Part shown: positions 1-9,934 of the stretch, piece by piece
How the letters are laid out: each line of letters starts with the position of its first letter
How positions within the stretch are numbered: position 1 is the stretch's first letter
Assembly (NCBI GenBank): GCA_029237695.1
Contig: CM055274.1
Span: 21,317,505-21,381,504, forward strand
DNA: 64,000 nt
From: Conchocele bisecta
Taxonomy: Eukaryota > Mollusca > Bivalvia > Lucinida > Thyasiridae
Direction: 5' to 3'
Made by a program: the position numbers and the translations under genes
Notes under the pieces: generated by a model
The model's input: only the letters and a program-made list of their open reading frames with translations
Told to the model about the DNA's origin: nothing
Database searches by the model: none

Positions 1-262
1 TGTGCACCTTGGTGTTTTTATGCTGAAAACTGTTTTTAACCAAAATATCACCATGTTTCTACATTTTTGTAAGCAATTCTATATTAGGGTACATAGTTTG
101 TGTACACTGCTCATGCTGCTACTCTAATACCTTTCAGTTAAATCGATCTGAAAATATACACATGTCTTCTACACATATTGTACATGTACACCTTGGTGTA
201 TTTATGGTGAAAAACTATTTTTTACCAAAAATATCATCTTTTTAACATAGCCATTTTTTCTA
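1..262. repeat. Two units of a roughly 184-bp repeat
   Basis: The block 'gcaccttggtgttttta' followed by an A/T-rich stretch and 'gtgtacactgctcat' occurs at 1 and again at about 186. Related copies lie at 10590-10800, 11018-11085 and 11540-11850. This is intronic sequence; no gene is seen here. Confidence 0.6.
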
Positions 263-268
263 CATCTT

Positions 269-432
269 TATGCCCCCTATGCGATAGCAAGGGTGGGTAT
301 ATTGCATTGTTCTTGAGGTTCCGTACATCCGTCTGTCTGTATGTCCGTCAAAAAGTTTGTAAGAGTTTCTCTAGTTAAGAGTCCAGTATGGCATGGGGGC
401 ATATCAATGTTTTACAAACAAAATGTCTAGTT
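269..432 (+). mobile_element. HEL-type element, 'tatgccccctatgcg' subfamily
   Basis: It starts with tatgccccctatgcgatagc, has a short tccgtctgtctg microsatellite and 'aagtttgtaagagtttctc', and ends in tgtctagttg. Related copies are at 45173-45375 and 63856-64000. The CTAGTT end fits the Helentron-like group. The assignment to that group is an inference. Confidence 0.55.
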
Positions 433-616
433 GTATGTAATTCTATGTAATTTCTACTTTACACATCTATCTAAATTAGTATACCTGTTTATCACAACAA
501 GAGGAAGAAATAATGCTATAGATTTTCAAATTCAAATTATTTTGTGACTTACAGCACTCTTGTTTGATAGTCCGGTTTCAACTGGCTCGTGGATTAAATT
601 AAAAGCCAGAGTTGAT

Positions 617-824
617 CAGTAGCCTATTTCACCAACATTGCAAAGTATACTTTGAGGGAGTAACCATTTATTTTTCCTGAAATGCATTATTTCATATAAC
701 TAACAAATGCATATATTTCATGATTAAAAGTATGCAGAATTATTATACTGAATGTATTACATTATCACAGCCAAACTTTGCTGGAAAAGTATACTTTGCA
801 ATGTTGGTAAAATGGGCTACTGAG
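617..824. mobile_element. PAL-A foldback MITE, internally deleted copy
   Basis: Terminal inverted repeats (tagcctatttcaccaacatt and its complement ending in ggctactg) enclose part of the hairpin centre 'attatactgaatgtattaca'. Other copies are near 8460, 13157/16173, 18048, 46819, 54424 and 62697. Its right end lies about 23 nt upstream of the exon A acceptor. Confidence 0.75.
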
Positions 825-845
825 ATTGTGCCCCCTCGTGTGCAG

Positions 846-954
846 GTATGCTGGGTACGGGGCAGTATGCCGCTATACAGACCAGCCTGTGGATCGGGGC
901 CACTGACCAGTCCAGGGAAGGGGGCTGGATGTGGACGGACAACAGCCCTTTCCG
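846..954 (+). CDS. Exon A: middle part of C-type lectin domain 1
   Basis: The acceptor is cctcgtgtgcag and the donor ccg|gtgagt. The exon enters in phase 1 and leaves in phase 2. It encodes 'LWIGATDQSREGGWMWTDN', the WIG core and the WxWxD strand of a CTLD. The N-terminal half of the domain (first cysteines and helices) must lie in exons left of the window. The WIGA...GGWMW pattern is diagnostic of the fold, so the call is firm although the domain is incomplete here. It joins to exon B across a 484-bp intron. Confidence 0.9.
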
Positions 955-959
955 GTGAG

Positions 960-1085
960 TGTTCGACAGCAATTTCAATGACTAACAGTGCAGATCCTGA
1001 TCAAACTGTGCGGATGCACAGGCTGATCTGGATTTACAATAGTCTCAAAGCCCATAAGTACCATTTCTCCGGTCACTGTCACATA
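960..1085 (+). repeat. PAL-F fragment
   Basis: It contains 'cagtgcagatcctgatcaaa', 'gcggatgcacaggctgatct' and an end resembling tttctccggtcactgtcacatata, as in fuller copies at 4706, 25027, 35461 and 52871. The 5' part is missing. Confidence 0.6.
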
Positions 1086-1424
1086 TAAGACGAGCCATGT
1101 GATTTTGTACCTAAGAAGATGTGTCATTTTTCATGACAAATATTTATAGAAACCGTGATATCTTCTGTAAATTGACGTGGAAAGTTGACAAAATCTTCAT
1201 AGCAAATGTGGCATTCTATTCCACATTTGCTCTGAACATTTCGTAAATTTTATACATAATTTACGGAAAATATCGTAAATTTTGTTAATATTTTTCATGA
1301 GATATCGCACATCTTCTATTAAGGGACTTTTGACGCCATTTATGGAAAATGTAAATTTTGTAAACATATTTCATGAAATTATGCATATTTCCGAAGGTAC
1401 AAAATCACATGGCGTGTCTCATAA
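1086..1424. mobile_element. PAL-B foldback MITE
   Basis: The ends are agacgagccatgtgattttg and its complement ending cacatggcgtgtctcat. The centre is a palindrome around the 'caaatgtggcattctattccacatttg' type sequence, and TGACGT-like blocks lie in both arms. Its right end is about 16 nt from the exon B acceptor. Confidence 0.75.
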
Positions 1425-1438
1425 CGTATTTACTGCAG

Positions 1439-1584
1439 CTATCTGAACTGGCACCAAGGGGAGCCAAATAACCAGGTGATTGGTTCCCGGCCCGAGGACT
1501 GTGGTGAGCTGGTTTCCAGCTGGAACTACCAGTGGAACGACCGGAAATGTGACGAGGAACAACTCTACATCTGCAAAAAGCCTG
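1439..1584 (+). CDS. Exon B: C-terminal part of C-type lectin domain 1 (EPN and WND motifs)
   Basis: The acceptor is atttactgcag and the donor cctg|gtaact. It enters in phase 2 and leaves in phase 1. It encodes 'NWHQGEPNN', 'EDCGEL' and 'WNDRKCDEEQLYICKK'. The EPN tripeptide and the WND triplet are the calcium- and sugar-coordinating motifs of mannose-type CTLDs. The two conserved C-terminal cysteines (DRKC and YIC) are also present. Calcium-dependent binding of mannose- or GlcNAc-like sugars is therefore plausible from family knowledge, but specificity is not shown by sequence. With exon A it forms the 85 visible residues of CTLD-1. Confidence 0.92.
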
Positions 1585-1666
1585 GTAACTGGATACAGTA
1601 ATAACATTATACGTGGAATTATATGTAGGATATTCAACATGATTATACCTGTATTGTAAATATTAT

Positions 1667-1850
1667 AGGAATGAATGGCCTTTTTGTGGAATTTATCGGG
1701 GTATAAACTTGGAAAAGTCGCGGGAATACTGGACGAAGGCCGGAAGGCCTCGTTCAGTATTCCCGCGACTTTTCCAAGTTTATATCCCCGATAAATTCCA
1801 CAAAAAGGCCATTCATTCCTTATAATTCCAGCATTTGAAATAAATTCATC
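1667..1850. mobile_element. PAL-C foldback element
   Basis: The arms are about 70 nt and begin ggaatgaatggcc. They pair across a short centre (ggccggaaggcc) and return to ggccattcattcc. Other copies are at 30530 and 48416 and share the 3' flank 'cagcatttgaa'. Confidence 0.8.
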
Positions 1851-1861
1851 AAGAAAATGTG

Positions 1862-2756
1862 TTTATTTTCCGTTTTTAGCCAGGTTTTTTTTTAAAAAAT
1901 TAAATCCAGGCTATTGGATTGGCGAAAGCCGGGCGGGCGGGCGGGCGCGGCGGGCGGGCGGGCGGGCGGCGGCGGGCAGCGTCCACAATCAATGTTAAGT
2001 TTTCGTGTTTGAGTCCATTTCTTTGTTACTGTACCACCTAGGACCACCAAACTTTCACAGCTTCATAATCAAGGGGTGCCCACCACATATCACTATCCAA
2101 CATGTTACTTTTTTTTTAACTTGACCCATTTTTTCCGCGCAGTCGACTTAGCCATTTTCAATGTTAACTTTTCGCGTTTACAATGTTAAGTTTTCGTGTT
2201 TAAGTCCATTTCTTTGGTACTGTACGACCTAGGACCACCAAACTTTCACAGCTTCATAACCAAGGGGTGCCTACCACATACAACTATCCAACATGTGACC
2301 ATTTTTATACCTTCACCTATTATTTCTACGTAATTGACTTAGCCATTTTCAACGTTAACTTTTTAATGTACGTCAGGTTAAATTTTTTGGTTAAAACTTT
2401 TTCGTGTACTATATCTCTGCAACTGCTTCACCCATTACCTTGATACTTCACATGGGTGTTTATCATCATTGTCGCACCCGCTTGCGGAAAGCGTGATATC
2501 GGCAGTTTTGGCGTCCGTCCGTCCGTCCGTCCGTACGTCCGTACGTCCGTACGTCCGTGTGTCCGGTTAAAGTTTTTTCGTTAAAGTTTTTCCATCTACT
2601 ATATCTATTTTTTTAGTGTCCATGCCTCGCCCCAAGGCGCGACATGCAGGCCACGGCCATCTAGTCTACAAAAAGTGGGTATAATTATGTTATCCAAATG
2701 TCCATGCTTGGAAAAAACCTGGCCTTCGTGGCTTTGCCTCGTTTCTTGTTTGCTAT
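1862..2756 (+). mobile_element. HEL-type elements with G-rich tract, possibly two joined
   Basis: It begins with 'gccaggttttttt' and a (gggc)n tract (1928-1975), followed by two units starting 'caatgttaagttttcgtgtt'. Next comes a second start 'gtcgcacccgcttgcggaaa' with a tccg/tacg microsatellite (2510-2565), then 'ggccacggccatctagt' and finally 'gcctcgtttcttgttt' near 2751. Parallel copies are at 38505-39490 and 57785-58560. Confidence 0.6.
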
Positions 2757-2860
2757 TAACATGATTAATGTCCACAACATTTATTTAACATCTACTTCGG
2801 ACATAGTAGTCAATGTAGAATATGACACTTTATTATTGATCCGAGTGTATTCTGTTTCAG

Positions 2861-2914
2861 CCAACGTGGCTACAGGCTCCACCCTCACTCCACCCACCAC
2901 GGCTCCGATCACCA
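2861..2914 (+). CDS. Exon C: Thr/Pro-rich linker
   Basis: The acceptor is attctgtttcag and the donor cca|gtaagt. It is a 54-nt exon with phase 1 at both ends, so it is symmetric and could be skipped in frame. It encodes 'ANVATGSTLTPPTTAPIT'. The Thr/Ser/Pro composition suggests a flexible, probably O-glycosylated spacer between CTLD-1 and the first F5/8C domain. The exon is short and of low complexity. The call rests on the splice sites, the matching phases and the composition. Confidence 0.75.
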
Positions 2915-2967
2915 GTAAGTCCTCTTTGTTGCAAGATTGGCCCATAACTATAGAATTTGTGGTTTTT

Positions 2968-3255
2968 GTCTCGCCCGCGAAAGCGGAAAGCGAGACATAG
3001 GTTTTGCTTTGGTGGCGGCGGCGGCGGCGGCGGCTGTGCGGCGGTGCGGCGGTGCGGCGGTGCGGCTGTGCGGCGGCATTCAATGTTAAGTTTTCGTGTT
3101 ACGGTCATTACTTCAACACCTTATCAGCTACAATCATCAAACTTTATACATACCTTTACTATGATATGTAGATGAATATAGGACTATTCTCGGGGCCCCA
3201 GGGTCGAGGTCAAGGCAGAATAATGCGAGACATTTGATTCCGCGGAATTCTTGTT
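2968..3255 (+). mobile_element. Short HEL-type element with (CGG)n tract
   Basis: It starts 'tctcgcccgcgaaagcggaa', with a hairpin of gcccgc and agcggaaagcgaga type. A (ggc/ggt)n tract spans 3013-3076. It ends with the hairpin attccgcggaat followed by tcttgtt. It is minimal in size (about 290 bp). Confidence 0.65.
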
Positions 3256-3261
3256 CATTTG

Positions 3262-3665
3262 GAGAGGATTTCAATAAGTGATTTCAAGCCAATCCAAGTT
3301 TAATAGCATTATCAAGCAGAGCTCCAGATAAGATTTGTGTCTAAAGCGAACTAATTTCAAAATCATTGCGTATTTTGCTTTTACAAATGGATTATTAATA
3401 ATAAAAAAACTGAATAGGGAACAAACGATAGAAAAAATATAACAAATTGAAACATTCACTTATTTGAGCTGCAAAAAGCAAACAGTTGTTGTTTTTTTGC
3501 AGCTCAACTAAGTGAATTTTCAACTTTATGACAGTATTTTCACTACTCAATTTAAAAATCAATGTTTATTTTCACATTGCTGTGCGTATTGTGTACTCCC
3601 ACTTTTGATAATCAATGCGTATTCAGCTAAAATAATTGCATAAAATATGCACCTTATCTAGAGCT
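3262..3665. mobile_element. PAL-G foldback element
   Basis: The halves begin/end with the 'cagagctccagataag' and 'cttatctagagctctg' types and meet at 'tgcaaaaagcaaac...gtttttttgcag'. The block 'ataatcaatgcgtattcag' recurs in copies at 8918, 31828, 42110, 47128, 50820, 51440 and 61490. Confidence 0.7.
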
Positions 3666-4108
3666 CTGATCAAGGTGTATGATCTTGTGGTTACAACAAC
3701 AACAAGTACTGACCCTTCCAGAAGCCCTCCGATTCAAAGTACACGTATTCGTTTATTTTGTCCTTATTATGTAACTGATGTTTATGAAATAATGCGCATC
3801 AAACATGTCTTGTTAAGCTGCATTTGGTGGTCTCGGTACGTTGGGCCAAACTTCTGTCGTTTTTGTGAAGAATCGATTTAGACAGACACGGAAATCGATT
3901 CTTCGCAAAAACGACATAAGTATATGCCGAACTCCCAGGACCACCAAATGCAGCTCATAAAGATGTGTTTGCTGCGCCATATTTCATCAAAAGCCGTTTG
4001 CTATTAAGAAAAATATCAAATAATACTTACTTTGGAGTGGGCGCGCTTTCAACAGTTTCAGCCATTGTTGTTGTTGTTGTAACCACGTGATCATGCACCT
4101 TGAGCAGT
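3666..4108. mobile_element. Foldback element of about 440 bp
   Basis: The outer arms are 'gatcaaggtgtatgatcttg' and its near complement 'catgatc...caccttgagc' type at 4088-4106, each next to an acaacaacaa or ttgttgttgt run. The inner arms pair around 'gaagaatcgatttagacag'. No coding capacity is seen. Confidence 0.7.
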
Positions 4109-4261
4109 GTTGGGCCTAGGCCATTTTCTGCAGGGGAAAAAATGTCCCCGTATTCATTTTTCATTTTTCAAGTCGACATTTGAGGGACAAATAAAAAAAT
4201 GAATTTATCATGTGTTGAGTTGATATTTGAGCCCATTACTGCATAATTCATGCCACACCAC

Positions 4262-4277
4262 CTCCCCCCCCCCCCCC

Positions 4278-4312
<35 letters not shown>

Positions 4313-4313
4313 A
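4262..4313. repeat. Poly-C homopolymer tract
   Basis: About 50 nearly uninterrupted C. Length is likely variable or mis-assembled. The complementary strand could form G-quadruplexes. Confidence 0.9.
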
Positions 4314-4351
4314 GGCAGCAAATCTCGAGTCAGTATCAACCCGTGACAAAT

Positions 4352-4600
4352 ATATGACACACCTTGTGCTTTTGTATCTAAGAACATTCGCGAGTTTTCA
4401 TGAGAAACTGTGATATTTTATGTAAATGACGTCAGAAGATGACAACATTTTCATACCAAATGCAAATGCGGAATTGCATTTGGTATGAAAATTTCGTCAT
4501 CTTTCGACTCCATTTTCGGAAACCATCATAAATTTTGTAAATATTGTTCATTAAATATTGCACGTTTTCTTAGGCACTAAATCGGATGGCGTATCTCATG
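4352..4600. mobile_element. PAL-B foldback MITE
   Basis: The ends are 'tatgacacaccttgtgcttt' and 'ggatggcgtatctcat', with the central palindrome 'gcaaatgcggaattgcatttg'. Same family as 1086-1424. Confidence 0.7.
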
Positions 4601-4705
4601 TGAAAATAATGTATGTATGTTCAAAGCATCATGAGCATTGTGTAATAACTTTTGACTCGGTTCTAATACAGTTGGCCACTGCCAGGGTGAGAAGGTCAAT
4701 CAACC

Positions 4706-4930
4706 AGATGTGGCTGGGACTGGAGAAATGGGGCTTATGCGATTTGTGACTAGTATAACGCCTGATCAAATAGCACACTCCAGTAGCCTTATAATGATCT
4801 GTATTGTTTTTAGAATCACGTGGGGTGTTTCATTGATGGAATGGCGACCAGTGCAAATCCTGATCAGATTCTGGATCTACACTGGTCTCAAAACCCATAA
4901 GCGACATTTCTCCAGTCACAACCACATATA
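4706..4930. mobile_element. PAL-F element
   Basis: The ends are agatgtggctgggactggag and ctccagtcacaaccacatata. The interior holds 'agtgcaaatcctgatcagat' and 'ggatctacactggtc'. One of the more complete copies. Confidence 0.7.
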
Positions 4931-5035
4931 GTCCTATAAATAGGTTACCAAGCTTGAAAAATCAAAAGTGACTTCCATTAGAACAACTTGACATTAGAAT
5001 TGGCCGACTATGTTTCGTATCATGTTTAGTTCAAG

Positions 5036-5232
5036 CTAAGGTCGTGGCCTAGGGGTTAGAACACCTGAATTCCAATCCGGAAGTTGTGGGTTCAAACCTC
5101 TCCTAGGGCATCAAAAATACTTTCATAGTATTTCCATCCCACTGGTCTGTCAAATGAGACTTTAAACTGTCGTCCCGTCTCTGTAAGACCTTAGCTGTTG
5201 GTGGGACGTTAAACCCTTTCACTTTCACTTTT
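5036..5232 (+). mobile_element. SINE-1, tRNA-derived
   Basis: Pol III promoter boxes are visible: A box tggcctaggggttag at about 5045, and B box gggttcaaacc at about 5089. The sequence between and around them resembles a tRNA. The body follows with 'ccactggtctgtcaaatgag' and the tail 'gctgttggtgggacgttaaa' with (cttt)n. These are typical of tRNA-derived metazoan SINEs. It sits in the C/D intron. Confidence 0.8.
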
Positions 5233-5233
5233 T

Positions 5234-6042
5234 TATACTCCCCCGGCAACGAGTTATGGGGGGGTATACTGGAGTCAGGTTGTCCGTCCGTCCGTCCGTC
5301 CGTCCATCACTAAACTTAACATCAGAGAAATAGTGTTATAACTTCTATTTCCTTCTTCTAAAATGCTTAATAGTTCACACATGCATTCCTGTAAGGCTCT
5401 ACTACAATGATGTGCCAAATCCACGACCGTCGAACCCCGCTGATCCCAAGGTCAAGGTCAAATACTTAGTCTCTTTACAAAACTTAACATCAGAGAAATA
5501 TTGTTATAACTTCTATTTCCTTCATCTAAAATGCTTAATAGTTCACACCTGCATTCCTGTAAGGCTCTACTACCATGGTGTGCCAAATCCACGACCGTCC
5601 AACCCCTGCTGATCCCAAGGTCAAATACTTAGTCTCTTTACAAAACTTAACATCAGAGAAATATGTTATAACTTCTATTTCCTTCATCTAAAATGCTTAA
5701 TATTTCACACATGCATTCCTGTAAGGCACTACTACCATGCTGTGCCAGATCCACGACTGTTCAACCACCGCTGATCCCAAGGTCAAGGTCAAATACTTAG
5801 TCTCTTTACGAAACTTAACATCAGAGAAATATGTTATAACTTCTATTTCTTTCATCGAAAATTCTTAATATTTCATGCATGCATTCCTCTAAGGCCCTAC
5901 TATCATGCTGTGACTCAAGGTCACAAGCCCACACACTTGGATTTTTTTTTTAACATATTTAGGGGGTACCTGGGGCCACGCGGGGGGGGGGGGGGTGTGT
6001 GGGGGGGATATTCCGTAACCCTTGCTTACTGACCAATCTAGT
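5234..6042 (+). mobile_element. HEL-type element with four core repeats
   Basis: It starts with the hairpin 'tactcccccggcaacgagtt' and has a tccg microsatellite at 5282-5306. Four units of about 150 bp ('aaacttaacatcagagaaat' to 'cccaaggtcaaggtcaaata') follow. It ends 'gcttactgaccaatctagtt'. A related copy spans 56246-57740. Confidence 0.7.
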
Positions 6043-6262
6043 TGGGGAAGGGCCCAAGCGACTGTGGTGTGGTATGGACCTGGCACCAGGTCAGGTTATT
6101 CTAATTTCAGGGCTGAATATACGTTGTTTTTTTCGATGTAAATATTCCGTTCTGCTTTTGGAATGCAGCAGGTTACATACGGGATCGAACCCGTTGGCCC
6201 GGCCTTGAATGACCTTAGTTGTTGATAGACCGTTACATACCAAGAAATCAATCGATCAATCA
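6043..6262 (+). mobile_element. SINE-2 3' part, directly upstream of exon D
   Basis: It contains 'caggtcaggttattctaatt', 'gggatcgaacccgttggccc' (complement of a B-box-like motif) and 'ttagttgttgatagaccgtt', ending in a caagaaatcaatcaat-rich tail. Fuller copies lie at 44414 and 49661. Its tail runs to within a few bases of the exon D acceptor. Confidence 0.7.
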
Positions 6263-6266
6263 ACAG

Positions 6267-6395
6267 AGTCGTGTGTGGGCGAGGCGATGATATCGGGCAA
6301 CTACAGTATCGTGGACAGTCGGGACTTCGGGGCCTCAACATCTAGGGATGCCCGGCACCTGCCCATTTATTCGCGCCTACTACCGGCAGCCACAG
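6267..6395 (+). CDS. Exon D: F5/8C domain 1, N-terminal part
   Basis: The acceptor is tcaatcaacag, in the SINE-2 tail, and the donor caca|g gtatgc. It is phase 1 at both ends. It encodes 'KSCVGEAMISGNYSIVDS' and 'ASTSRDARHLPIYSR'. The first Cys, the '(M/A)ISG' turn, the 'ASTS' strand and the Arg-Leu region match the start of a discoidin (F5/8 type C) domain, a beta-barrel that binds carbohydrate or lipid head groups. The pyrimidine tract before the acceptor is poor, because the SINE tail replaces it. This makes the exact acceptor the least certain part. Confidence 0.85.
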
Positions 6396-6440
6396 GTATG
6401 CTTTCATGCTTACTCTTGAGCTTCACCTATAATGGGTATA

Positions 6441-6643
6441 TACTGTAATAACTCTAAATATTCGGACACCAGTAATTTTGGGAAATGCATAAAAACATAT
6501 GGTTTCCACGTAACAGAGGTCGTGCCAATGTTTACGATTAGTATGACAGTACTGATTTAATCACAATCGCCATGTATTTGGATACAATTTGCTTTGGGAA
6601 ACCCAAAGCAAATTGTGTCCGAATATATAGGGTTATTACGGTA
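6441..6643. mobile_element. MITE with TA-type ends
   Basis: Terminal inverted repeats tactgtaataactctaaata and its complement tatatagggttattacggta enclose an inner palindrome (caatttgctttggg / cccaaagcaaattg). A TA at each end fits Tc1/mariner-type insertion; that is an inference. Confidence 0.65.
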
Positions 6644-6649
6644 GTTCGT

Positions 6650-6960
6650 AATTCCGTCCGTCTTTCTGTCCGTCCGTTTGTCTGTTTGTTCGGGCACACA
6701 TTAGGGTACTTATGTGGCTAGCCCCACAGGGTTATGGACTTGTTAAAGGATAGGGTTGGTTACAATTAGCCACCTAAAAAATCGTTTTATGTGGCTAAAA
6801 ATCGTTTTATGTGGCTAATATTTAACATGTGATAAGCCACATAAGTACCCTAATGTAAGAACGTCCGTCCGTCTGTCCGCTTTAAAGCTTTTGGGTAACC
6901 ATTATATTTGTAACGGTATGTCGGATTGACCTCAAACTTCATATACCTCCTTATCATTAT
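6650..6960. repeat. tccg microsatellite split by a short inverted-repeat insertion
   Basis: A segment at about 6693-6858 with ends 'acattagggtacttatgtgg' and its complement interrupts a (tccg/tctg) tract. The same arrangement recurs at 56307-56480, and its right half at 56490-56550 and 61050-61110. Confidence 0.6.
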
Positions 6961-6967
6961 CCATTTT

Positions 6968-8326
6968 TAGCTCGACTATTCGAAGAATAAGTAGAGCTTA
7001 TGTTGTCACCCCGGCGTCGGCGGCGGCGTCGGCATCACCGTCACGCCTTGGTTAAGGTTTTTAGTCAAGTTTGTATATGGAATACTACTTGCCCTACACC
7101 CACCATACTTGGACAACTTCATCTCCTAGTGATGTACATCAATAACCCCTGATCTATATTTGACCTTGACCTACATTTCCTCTTGAATTACTTGGTTAAT
7201 TCCCCTTGGTTAAGGTTTTTAGTCAACCTTGGTTAAGGTTTTTAGTCAAGCTTGTATATGCAATACTACTGGCCCTACACCCACCATACTTGGACAACTT
7301 CATCTCCTAGGTTTTTTTTCAAGCTTGTACATTGCATACTATTGTGCATCCAGACACCATACTTCGACAACCTTTTCTCATACGTATGTACATCAATAAC
7401 CCCTGATCTATATTTGACCTTGACCTACATTTCCTCTTCAATTACTTACTTAATTCCTTTTGGTTAAGGTTTTTAGTCAACCTTCTATATGGAATACTAC
7501 TGGCCCTACACCCACCATATTTGGACAACTTCATCTCCTAGTGATGTACATCAACAACCCCTGATCTATATTTGACCTTGACCTACATTTCCTCTTGAAT
7601 TACTTACTTAATTCCCCTTGGTTAACCTTTTTAGTCAAGCTTGTAGATGGAATACTCCTGGCCCTACACCAACCATACTTGGACAACTTCATCTCCTAGT
7701 GATGTACATCAACAACCCCTGACCTATATTTGACCTTGACCTACATTTAACCTTAAATTACTTACTTAATTCCCCCTTGGTTAAGGTTTTTACTCAACCT
7801 TGGTTAAGGTTTTTAGTCAAGCTTGTAGATGGAATACTATTGTGCATACAGACCTTCACCTACATTTAACCTTGAATTACTTGCTTAATGTTTATAGTCA
7901 AGCTTGTATATGGAATATTTCTGGGCCTACATCAACCATACTTGGACAACTTCATCTCCTAGTGATGTACATCAATAATCTGTAACCTATATTTGACCTT
8001 GACCTACTTTTATCCTTGGATTACTTAGTTATCTCCCCTTGGTTACGGTTTTTACTCGAGCTTGTATATGGAATACTCCTGGGCCTACAGCAACCATACT
8101 TGGAAAACTTTATCTCCTAGTGATGTACATCAATAACCCCTGACCTATATCTGACATTGACCTACATTTAACCTCGAATTACTTACTTAATTTCCATTGG
8201 TTAATGTTTTTAGTCAACCTTGGTTAAGGTTTTTATGCAGGCCGCAACCACCTTCTTTGTCAAGCTATGTGTACATCGACAACCCTCGTAGTCGAGCTAT
8301 GCTGTTCTCCTACAGCTCTTGTTTCA
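6968..8326 (+). mobile_element. HEL-type element, 'agctcgactattcgaag' subfamily
   Basis: The 5' hairpin agctcgactattcgaag...tagagct is followed by (ggcgtc)n, then about seven core repeats with 'gaccttgacctacatttcct' and 'tggacaacttcatctcctag'. It ends 'cctacagctcttgttt'. The layout of 5' hairpin, SSR, tandem core and CTTGTT end matches molluscan pearl / Helentron-associated elements. Confidence 0.7.
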
Positions 8327-8459
8327 TTTGATACCACACTCATGTGGCCTTATGTTCAAGTTCAAGGTAAAATTACTTAGAAATTTGCATCCATAAGATT
8401 TGCGTTAAAGTTTTTGGGTACCCTTTATCTCTGCAACGGTAAGTAGGATTGACTTCAGG

Positions 8460-8893
8460 TCAGTAGCCTATTTCACCAATATTGCAAAGTATACTTTGAG
8501 GGAGAAATTTTCAATTTTATGATAAATTTATTAATTTTTATTATACTGAATTTATTACATTATCACAGCCAATTTGGCTGTGATAATGTAATAAATTCAG
8601 TATAATAATTCTGCATACTTTTAATCATGAAATATATGCATTTGTTAGTTCTATATGAAATAATGCATTGTGGGAAAAATAAATGATTACTCCCTCAAAG
8701 TATACTTTGATACAAAAGTATACTTTGCAATGTTGATGAAATCGGCTATAGGTTATTCTAATTTCAGGGCTGAATAAGTCTGTTCTTATTTTGGGATTTC
8801 CCCCCAATGCAGCAGGTTGAATACGGGATCGAACCCGTTGGCCCGGCCTTAAATGACTTTAGCTGTTGATAGGATGTTAAACACCAACAACAA
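8460..8893. mobile_element. PAL-A (rearranged) followed by SINE-2 fragment
   Basis: PAL-A ends are at 8460 and about 8750, with the centre 'cagccaatttggctgtga'. From 8753 comes the SINE-2 block 'aatttcagggctgaataagt' to 'aacaccaacaacaaacaaca'. Confidence 0.7.
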
Positions 8894-8917
8894 ACAACAA
8901 AATGTATTTTTGCTTTT

Positions 8918-9123
8918 CTTCCTGATTAAATAGGGAACAAATGATAAAATGATAAAACAAAGTTGAAAATTTACTTATTTGAACTCAAAGAGTAAGTAAA
9001 TTTTCAACTTTTATTCAATGCTTGTTTTCACATTGCTGTGAGTATTTTGTACTCCTGGATAATCAATGCGTATTCTGCTAAAATAAGCGCCAATACACAC
9101 CTTATCTGGAGCTCTGATATTAG
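8918..9123. mobile_element. PAL-G element
   Basis: It carries 'aataatcaatgcgtattctg'-type blocks and ends 'ccttatctggagctctg'. Arms meet at about 8985 around 'gaactcaaagag'. Confidence 0.65.
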
Positions 9124-9231
9124 ACAATACTCGCACTGTGTGGCTGTGTTTACAAACAAGTGAATCAGGATCTACAATTGTCGCAAATTCCTAAGATACC
9201 CTTTCCTTAGCTGGTGATCCATATTTGAAAT

Positions 9232-9492
9232 GAGCCATGTGATTTTTTACAGATGAAGATGTGCTTCTATTCCGCATTTGCTGTGAACATTCGTCAACTT
9301 TCGACGTCATTTATGGAATATATTGTAAATATTTTTCAGGTCAGAGATATTACAGTGGGGTCAGCGTGTAAGTACACTCACGAAAGAACACGACAAGTTG
9401 GTTCCAACCTGTCGTGTTCGTTCGTGTGTGCACTTACACGCTGACCCCACTGTACATAGCTTCTTAGGTACAAAATCACATTGCTTGTCTCA
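9232..9492. mobile_element. PAL-B with a nested palindromic TA-flanked MITE
   Basis: PAL-B ends 'gagccatgtgattttttac' and 'caaaatcacattgcttgtct' enclose a foldback at about 9351-9455. The foldback has ends acagtggggtcagcgtgtaa and its exact complement. The inner element begins and ends with a TACAGTG/CACTGTA type, typical of Tc1-like MITEs. Confidence 0.75.
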
Positions 9493-9539
9493 TTTTAAGA
9501 ATTATTGATTGACTATTGTTACATGGTTTCCGTTGTTTG

Positions 9540-9925
9540 CACATATGTGCAAACATATAGTGCGTGCTGTTTTCATATGGCTTTAGGCAATGCTCATTCC
9601 GGGGCTGTGCGTAGACGAAATGCCTTCATGACTTCACTACGCGGAAGTGCCTTCATGACATCACTACGAAAATTATCTACTTGAATGGGACGATTTATAA
9701 AAGTACTGAAAATACTGAATATAATGCTCAAATTACATCCGTTTTTTGTTGGAAATGTAACAATAACGTTTGATCATATCCAGCCGTGTACAAACGTTTG
9801 CTGTGGCCCGAGGGAACTGTTTGAACCCGCGGCCTGCGGCCTTGGGGTTCAAACAGTTCCCTCGGGCCACAGCAAACGTTTGCACATGGCTGGACATGAT
9901 CAAACCTTATATTTTCCATATGTGT
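9540..9925. mobile_element. Foldback element with long GC-rich palindrome
   Basis: The arms 'gtttgctgtggcccgaggga' and complement pair around 'ttgaacccgcggcctgcggc'. The same family occurs inverted at 51780-52235, sharing 'ggcaatgctcattccggggc'. The right end is about 20-30 nt from the exon E acceptor. Confidence 0.65.
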
Positions 9926-9934
9926 ATCCTATAG

